From Aporrectodea caliginosa (taxonomy: Eukaryota > Annelida > Clitellata > Crassiclitellata > Lumbricidae), in NCBI GenBank assembly GCA_020284085.1, contig JACEVL010000466.1, forward strand, positions 1-64,000: DNA of 64,000 nucleotides. Reading direction: 5' to 3'. Within the stretch, counting starts at the first letter, position 1. Each line of letters begins with the position of its first letter. Positions 63,110-64,000 of the stretch are shown piece by piece. The position numbers were made by a program, and so were the translations under genes. Under the pieces are notes generated by a model. It had not been told where the DNA came from. It searched no databases and saw only the letters and a program-made list of their open reading frames with translations.

Positions 63110-64000
63110 TCTGGCTTGGCACTCGCCAACAGCTAATTAAACTTGATTACGATTTGCTTGCCAATAAGTTCCCTCAGTTTACTTTCTCGACAAATGTCCG
63201 TAACCTGGGTGTTACTCTTGACAGTACTCTTTCTTTCTCTGCACATATCTCTAATCTCTCTCGGTCCAGTTTTTATCACTTGCGGCGTCTACGTGCCATT
63301 CGACGATCTGTCACCTCGCCGATTTTTTCTTCCTTGGTTCATGCCTTTGTCTGTTCACGCATTGACTATTGTAACTCGTTACCAAAATTTCGTCTGGCTC
63401 CACTCTAATCAGTACTTAATGCTGCTGCTCGTTTGATTGCTCGCCTTCCTCGTTTCTCCCATATTTCGACTTTCATGACTGAAGACCTTCATTGGCTTCC
63501 TTTAACTGCTCGGATTCAGTTTAAAATTCTCTTTCTTATATACGTGTAAAACGGTTTTAGGTCAAGCTTCAAGCTACCTCTGTGATCTTATGAGACGGCC
63601 TATCTCAGCTACCTCTGGACGTCCTATCCGCTCTTTAGACCATCATGACCTTCAAGTTCCTCGGTCTCGGACTGCCATAGCACAGCATCGTGCCTATGCC
63701 TCTGTTGGACCTTTGCTGTGGAATGACCTTCCTGCTATACAGTGGCGGCGCCAGACAATTTTTTTAACCAGGGCATGACCAGGGCTATCATACAAGTAAC
63801 CAGTGCAGAGGCAATTTATGCCCCAAATAGATTCTCTGCAGGGCAAAAAATTCTGGCAGGGCAACGACCAGGGCAAAGGCTTTTTACCAGGGCATTTGCC
63901 CTTGCTTGCCTTGGTGTAGTGCCGCCACTGCTGCCTATAACTCGTGCTGTGATGTTATCTGGGAGCACTACTGTTTCTGCTCGTTCTCTTAAGACTTTTC
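63110..64000 (+). mobile_element. CR1-like LINE ORF2 C-terminal part, running off the window
   Basis: Plus-strand frames: LANKFPQFTFSTNVRNLGVT, SRSSFYHLRRLRAIRRSVTS, VHAFVCSRIDYCNSL, then EDLHWLPLTARIQFKI, RPISATSGRPIRSLDHHDL and AIAQHRAYASVGPLLWNDLP. Frameshifts near 63395 and 63545. Same family as 26640-27690 on the other strand. It is interrupted by a hAT MITE at 63740-63930. Confidence 0.82.
63740..63930. mobile_element. hAT MITE in the LINE
   Basis: 191 bp with ends CAGTGGCGGCGCCAGAC and GTAGTGCCGCCACTG. The flanks are CTGCTATA on the left and CTGCCTATA on the right, an 8-bp TSD with one extra C on the right side. The interior has four copies of accagggca(t/a). Removing it restores the LINE text ccttcctgctataactcgtgctg. 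Confidence 0.82.

Overview
The window looks like a piece of a draft assembly of an animal nuclear genome, most likely a marine invertebrate deuterostome. An echinoderm is my best guess, not a proof. The reasons are: tandem C2H2 zinc-finger genes without introns in the finger array; a Mab-21/cGAS-like nucleotidyltransferase relic; many L2/CR1-type LINE ends carrying the 'gaggcgc...ataaat' tail; foldback elements whose ends are arrays of ~14-bp repeats, like the TU elements described in sea urchins; and many TTAA-flanked piggyBac derivatives. Nothing looks bacterial: there are no operons, RBSs, CRISPR arrays or rRNA genes. A 500-bp N gap lies at 41851-42350.

Host-like genes are few. Three paralogous C2H2 zinc-finger genes share the same C-terminal tail. 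Copy 1 (16365-17968, +) has one frameshift. Copy 2 (22723-23995, +) has two frame breaks. Copy 3 (57602-59230, -) is intact with 542 codons. Copies 1 and 2 sit in a segmental duplication that also copied their 5' and 3' flanks. A Mab-21/cGAS-like NTase gene (27813-30648, -) is split by three small frameshifts. One intronless orphan ORF (25611-26057, -) lies among unusual ~45-bp repeats.

The rest is mostly layered mobile DNA. 0-4.7 kb: a mariner relic abutting a CCGGTGTC-type element that holds a piggyBac MITE, itself holding an L2 end and a hAT MITE with an exact 8-bp TSD. 4.7-11.6 kb: three LINEs, all interrupted by TTAA elements. 12-16 kb: a ~40-bp minisatellite, a CCGGTGTC MITE, a tRNA-derived SINE and a foldback element with an empty site in the paralogous duplicate. 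18-22 kb: LINE relics. 26.6-27.7 kb: CR1. 31-37.6 kb: piggyBac MITE, two TIR elements, a foldback element and a hAT deletion derivative. 42.8-45.1 kb: foldback element. 45.4-54.3 kb: an 8.9-kb hAT-flanked nest at least four levels deep. 54.6-56.4 kb: a CAGTTA-rich element holding a second coding piggyBac relic. 60-64 kb: foldback element, piggyBac MITE, L2/CR1 LINEs and a hAT MITE.

The most interesting signal is not a gene. The palindrome TAGGCCTA occurs about 27 times by hand count, where composition predicts about one, and the 7-mers TAGGCTA/TAGCCTA occur about 23 times. Wherever the window contains a second copy of the same sequence for comparison, the motif is an insertion of exactly 6 bp (or 5 bp) at a TA dinucleotide: TA becomes TA-GGCC-TA or TA-GCC-TA. 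That is the form of an excision footprint, or a minimal insertion, of a TA-targeting transposon with GG...CC ends. One such insertion breaks the reading frame of zinc-finger copy 2. A second theme is that all TTAA-flanked families carry a family-specific G4...C4 palindrome just inside their ends. Two of them still encode the piggyBac C-terminal cysteine-rich DNA-binding domain while lacking the catalytic core.
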